Assembly: GCA_964401045.1 (NCBI GenBank)
Contig: CAYNXB010000053.1
Coordinates: forward strand, 1-17,007
DNA length: 17,007 nucleotides
Reading direction: 5' to 3'
From: CAYNXB01 sp964401045
GTDB taxonomy: Bacteria; Pseudomonadota; Alphaproteobacteria; Sphingomonadales; Sphingomonadaceae
In this document: piece by piece, positions 14,318 through 17,007 of the stretch
Layout: each line of letters opens with the position of its first letter
Numbering within the stretch: position 1 is the first letter of the stretch
Notes under the pieces: model-generated
The model's database searches: none
Told to the model about the DNA's origin: nothing
Seen by the model: the letters and a program-made list of their open reading frames with translations, nothing else
Program-made: the position numbers and the translations under genes

Positions 14318-14848
14318 ATGCCTGCACTCATTGCGCTTGCCACGTCTGTTGGCCTGCTTGCCGTTCTCGATACGTGGCTGTTTTTCGGTCCGCTGGCGGC
14401 GGCCTTGCCGGGCCTCGTGTGGATTTCGTTCATCGCCTGGGGTTGTCACTTCCACTCCGGCGGCGGCAGCAAGGGTGCCACCACCGCCGTCGTCTGCATG
14501 AGCTGGGGCGCCATCGTTGGCATGGTCGCGGTCATGCTCGCGAGCGGCCCGCTTGCCGGGCTCGGCCAGCTTGCGGCGCCGATCGCGGTCGGCCTCGGCG
14601 CAGCGGCGATCTGCCTCAGCTCGGCCGTCGGCCTGCTGTCGACGATCCCGGCGAGCGTCTATGGCTTCGCCGCGATTGCCGGGCCGATCCTGCTCGCGGG
14701 CATGACGCCGCAGCAGGCGATCCTGCCGACGATCGCCTCGATCATCATCGGCGCGGTATTCGGCTATGTGTCGGAGATGCTGGCCAATGCGCTGACCAGG
14801 AAGGGCGCGCCTTCGGCCGAAGCCACCGCCGATCCTGGCCACGCCTGA
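14318..14848 (+). CDS. DUF1097 inner-membrane protein (YcdZ-like)
   Basis: The 176-residue protein is almost wholly hydrophobic, with about five membrane segments: roughly residues 2-22, 24-42, 54-78, 82-107 and 110-158 (the last may be two helices). The segment FIAWGCHFHSGGGSKG between the second and third helices and the small-residue-rich helices match DUF1097 proteins, which have no established transport substrate. The ATG at 14318 is strongly supported by GGGGGAG 7 bases upstream; the in-frame GTG at 14279 adds 13 residues without a ribosome binding site. It is on the same strand as the GMC operon, 121 bases downstream, and ends at a terminator. A link to that operon is unproven. Confidence 0.8.
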   Translation: MPALIALATSVGLLAVLDTWLFFGPLAAALPGLVWISFIAWGCHFHSGGGSKGATTAVVCMSWGAIVGMVAVMLASGPLAGLGQLAAPIAVGLGAAAICLSSAVGLLSTIPASVYGFAAIAGPILLAGMTPQQAILPTIASIIIGAVFGYVSEMLANALTRKGAPSAEATADPGHA

Positions 14849-14873
14849 ACCAGCGCACGTTTTTTGCAAAACG

Positions 14874-14900
14874 AAGGGGCGGCCGCGTGCCGCCCCTTTT
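14874..14900 (+). terminator. Bidirectional intrinsic terminator between convergent genes
   Basis: The stem pairs AAGGGGCGGC (14874-14883) with GCCGCCCCTT (14889-14898) perfectly around a CGCGT loop, and TTTT closes it at 14897-14900. On the opposite strand the hairpin is followed by CGTTTTGC and a T run, so it can serve the convergent gene too. Confidence 0.9.
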
Positions 14901-14906
14901 CGCTCC

Positions 14907-15923
14907 TCACTTGCCGGCGTTGGCCGCTGCGGATTGCTGCGCCGCCCAGTTCGCCTCGCGCAGCTTGGCGAAACGCGGGCTCGTGGCGGTGATATAGCCG
15001 CGCACTTGCACGTTGCCTTCGTGGCAGGCGTATTCGAACATCCCGTAATCGTCGTTGCGCCGCCACGGTATGTCGATCTTGTACTGCCCGGACATCACCA
15101 CCGGATCGTCGACCCACGCTTCGTAGTGGATCTCGTCCGGCCCGACCGGGGTCAGGTGCTCGACAAGGTGCAGCCGGTCACTGTTGGGCGCTGGCCCCGC
15201 CGATGCACCGGGCAGGAAATTGGTCGTCTCGATCACCAGCGTGTCGCCTTCCCAGTGCCCGCGGGAATAGCCGAGCCAACTCTGCACTTCCCCGGGTGGC
15301 GGCGGTTCGTCGCCGAGGTGCACGACGCGCGTTTCGTGGATCATCTCGAGGCTTATCGCCACCAGCCCGGGTGACTGGAACACCTGGATTCCGCCGTTGT
15401 AGGCGCCGGGCAGCATCGAGGACGGCAGACCGCGTGTGATGCAGCGGTCGAAGATCCCGAAGTCACTCATCTTGTCGAACACTTCGGTGTTCCACGAGGT
15501 GCGCTCGGCCGCCTTAAGCCGCTTGCCTTCCTCGGTCAGCGGTGGATAGCGGCCGTTGGCGGGCTCGACGATCATCGATGTCTGGCGCAGCGGCAGGCCG
15601 CGCTCGGCCCAATGGCCCATGCCCATCGTGCCGGTCTTCTGTTCGACATCGTAGCGGTCGAGCTGGGCCTGCGCGTCGGCGCGGCGGACTTCGTATTCCT
15701 CGTCGGTCAGGTAGCGCCGGTCGCCGAATTCGGGCGGCCGCTCGCGCGGGGTCTGGCCGAGGTAATCGACCGGCCACTTTCCGCGCAGGTCCGGGTCGCC
15801 CCATTCGGTGCGCGGCGCTTTCCAGCCCGGGTCGGCGGCGGGCTTGTCCTCCGCGACGGCGAGCGCGGAGGCGGCGAACAGCGGCAGCACAAGCGCGGCC
15901 GCGATCAGGCGTACCTTCATCAT
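14907..15923 (-). CDS. Exported protein of unknown function
   Basis: The product of about 338 residues begins MMKVRLIAAALVLPLFAASA, a clear Sec signal peptide with likely cleavage after ALA or AVA near residues 22-24. The mature N-terminus contains PRTEWGDPDLRGKW followed by TPRERPPEF and YLTDEEYE. This resembles a broad group of secreted unknowns in sphingomonads and Acidobacteria with PDL-x-G-x-W and TP-x-ERP motifs. Later segments include WLGYSRGHWEGDTLVIETTNF (as GHWEGDTLVIETTNF) and a C-terminal YACHEGN. One conserved Cys near each of FDRCITRG and YACHEGN could form a disulfide. No function is known. ATG 15923 or 15920 follows GGGGAG; the longer opening to 15950 would bury the signal peptide. 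It is divergent from the lipoprotein gene. Confidence 0.82.
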   Translation of the reverse strand: MMKVRLIAAALVLPLFAASALAVAEDKPAADPGWKAPRTEWGDPDLRGKWPVDYLGQTPRERPPEFGDRRYLTDEEYEVRRADAQAQLDRYDVEQKTGTMGMGHWAERGLPLRQTSMIVEPANGRYPPLTEEGKRLKAAERTSWNTEVFDKMSDFGIFDRCITRGLPSSMLPGAYNGGIQVFQSPGLVAISLEMIHETRVVHLGDEPPPPGEVQSWLGYSRGHWEGDTLVIETTNFLPGASAGPAPNSDRLHLVEHLTPVGPDEIHYEAWVDDPVVMSGQYKIDIPWRRNDDYGMFEYACHEGNVQVRGYITATSPRFAKLREANWAAQQSAAANAGK

Positions 15924-16009
15924 CCTTTCTCCCCTCGTGCGAGTATGCACCGCCCGCCCGGCGATGCAACCGCCCGATGCTGCTCCCCGATGAACCGGCC
16001 GCCCACCAC

Positions 16010-16041
16010 CCGTTCAGGGAACAAGCTAGATAACTGAACGG
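16010..16041. promoter_or_regulatory. Inverted repeat in the divergent exported-protein / lipoprotein intergenic region
   Basis: CCGTTCAG (16010-16017) and CTGAACGG (16034-16041) are perfect 8-bp inverted arms separated by 16 bases, lying 37 bases before the lipoprotein ATG. The arms are 24 bases apart start to start. They may be two half-sites of one regulator. No known consensus was recognised. Confidence 0.4.
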
Positions 16042-16078
16042 TTGCCCGTCCATGCGGTCTATCCGCAGGAGAGATACG

Positions 16079-17007
16079 ATGAAGACGACCCTCCGTTCAC
16101 TGTTCGCCTGTGCTGCCGCCGGCGCGCTCGCCGTTTCGCTGGCCGGATGCGGACCCGGCGACAGCCAGGGCGCGGTCTCGAACCAGATGGCGCTCGCCGA
16201 CGGCCTCGCGCCCGGCTGGTCGATGATGGATCTCGCGGGCGCCGACCCGGCGATCTACGGCAGCGATGACGTGGCCTTGCCCCAGGCGCTGCCGATGGCG
16301 GCGTCCTACGATGGCGGCGGTGGCGGCTATGCCCCCATGTATGACTATGCGCCGGACGATGGGGGCAGCTACTACGAGCCGCTCGACGACAGCTACTACT
16401 ACGACGAGGGTTACGACAACGCGTATTACGATGAGCCGTATGACGACGACGGCGGTTCTTACGACCTCGCCGGCGATACCAGCAGCTACGGCCTGCTCGC
16501 CGTGGCGACCGCGCTCGCGGGCGTGATCGGCGATGCGCCGCCGGACTACGGCTTCGGATACGACGATGTGAGCCCGTGGGCCTGGGAAACCGGCGATCGC
16601 TATTATCGCTACGCCGAGCCGGTCTACGGTGGGTACCGCTACTACTATTACGAGCCGGACGCCTATCGCCCGTTCCTGGTGAGCGATCCCTATTACAGCT
16701 ACGGCTATCGGAACGACCAGGTCGTCGCGGTCTACGACCGGGGCGGTCGCCGGATCGACGCGCGCCGGGCGCGGCTGCAATTGCAGGCGGCGAAGGACTA
16801 TTACGCCCGCGCCGAGCGCCTCCATCGCGCGGCACAACATGATCGCCGCGGCGTCCCCGCGCCGCTGTGGGCGGGCCAGCGCGAAACGATCGCGCGCGAC
16901 CGCAACGACTGGATCAGCAGGACCGCCGGGCGTCCTGGCTGGCAGCAATGGGAGGCGCGCAACGCGCCCAAGGTCCAGCGCCAGTGGGCGAGCGAGGCGC
17001 TTGTCCG
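16079..17007 (+). CDS. Tyrosine/aspartate-rich lipoprotein, 3' end outside window
   Basis: The frame stays open for 309 codons to the right edge. Residues 1-24 form a lipoprotein signal with lipobox LAGC (21-24), so Cys24 should be lipidated; Gly at +2 gives no inner-membrane retention signal, so an outer-membrane location is likely. Residues about 77-210 are low-complexity and contain roughly 31 tyrosines with many Asp and Gly, broken by one hydrophobic stretch (138-151). From about residue 215 the sequence becomes basic and helical (RRIDARRARLQLQAAKDYY and onward), like a separate domain. I do not recognise a family. The ATG has AGGAGAG 5 bases upstream. Codon use is GC-rich like the neighbours, so recent transfer is not suggested. 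Confidence 0.8.
   Translation, partial: MKTTLRSLFACAAAGALAVSLAGCGPGDSQGAVSNQMALADGLAPGWSMMDLAGADPAIYGSDDVALPQALPMAASYDGGGGGYAPMYDYAPDDGGSYYEPLDDSYYYDEGYDNAYYDEPYDDDGGSYDLAGDTSSYGLLAVATALAGVIGDAPPDYGFGYDDVSPWAWETGDRYYRYAEPVYGGYRYYYYEPDAYRPFLVSDPYYSYGYRNDQVVAVYDRGGRRIDARRARLQLQAAKDYYARAERLHRAAQHDRRGVPAPLWAGQRETIARDRNDWISRTAGRPGWQQWEARNAPKVQRQWASEALV

Noticed and set aside
16059..16948. Minus-strand open frames opposite the tyrosine-rich lipoprotein gene
   Set aside because: They are arginine- or valine-rich shadows; the plus-strand frame has a ribosome binding site, signal peptide and lipobox.

Overview
The window looks like a chromosomal segment of a high-GC alphaproteobacterium, most likely a sphingomonad (Novosphingobium/Sphingobium/Erythrobacter-like). 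This is inferred from GC-rich codon use, an aryl O-demethylase of the Sphingobium LigM/DesA type, and the style of the oxidoreductase clusters. I see no insertion sequences, tRNAs, rRNAs or CRISPR arrays. Genes are tightly packed and no gap without a gene exceeds 300 bases.

Region by region: (1) 1-924 holds the end of rplK, all of rplA and a strong intrinsic terminator. (2) 1173-1574 is a lone DUF1801-type gene. (3) 4745 down to 1590, minus strand, is a close-packed three-gene operon: an EthA-like flavin/Baeyer-Villiger monooxygenase, a CinA-type molybdopterin-binding-domain protein and a two-module NTF2-like protein. (4) 4799-5767 is a CorA magnesium channel, divergent from that operon. (5) 7611 down to 5769, minus strand, is metF-folD, divergent from an alpha/beta hydrolase plus a LigM-like tetrahydrofolate-dependent aryl O-demethylase (7733-9893). 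(6) 10750 down to 9962 is an IclR-family regulator, divergent from an overlapping operon of GMC oxidoreductase, SnoaL-like protein, SDR and DUF3237 protein (10881-14196). (7) 14318-14848 is a DUF1097 membrane protein, then a terminator. (8) 15923 down to 14907 is an exported protein of unknown function, divergent from a tyrosine/aspartate-rich lipoprotein that runs off the window end.

The central story is a probable O-demethylation and C1-recovery unit. The LigM-like enzyme should move a methyl group from a methoxylated substrate to tetrahydrofolate, MetF should oxidise methyl-THF to methylene-THF, and FolD should take that on to 10-formyl-THF. A perfect inverted repeat at the iclR promoter (TATTTCGC-ATAC-GCGAAATA) recurs in degenerate form in the metF/hydrolase intergenic region. 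This suggests one IclR regulator controls itself, the C1 genes, the demethylase and perhaps the GMC operon. IclR regulators (DesR, DesX) are known to control ligM and desA in Sphingobium sp. SYK-6, and DesX was reported to use an 18-bp inverted repeat. The substrate here cannot be read from sequence, and no ring-cleavage genes, transporter or formate-releasing step lie in the window.
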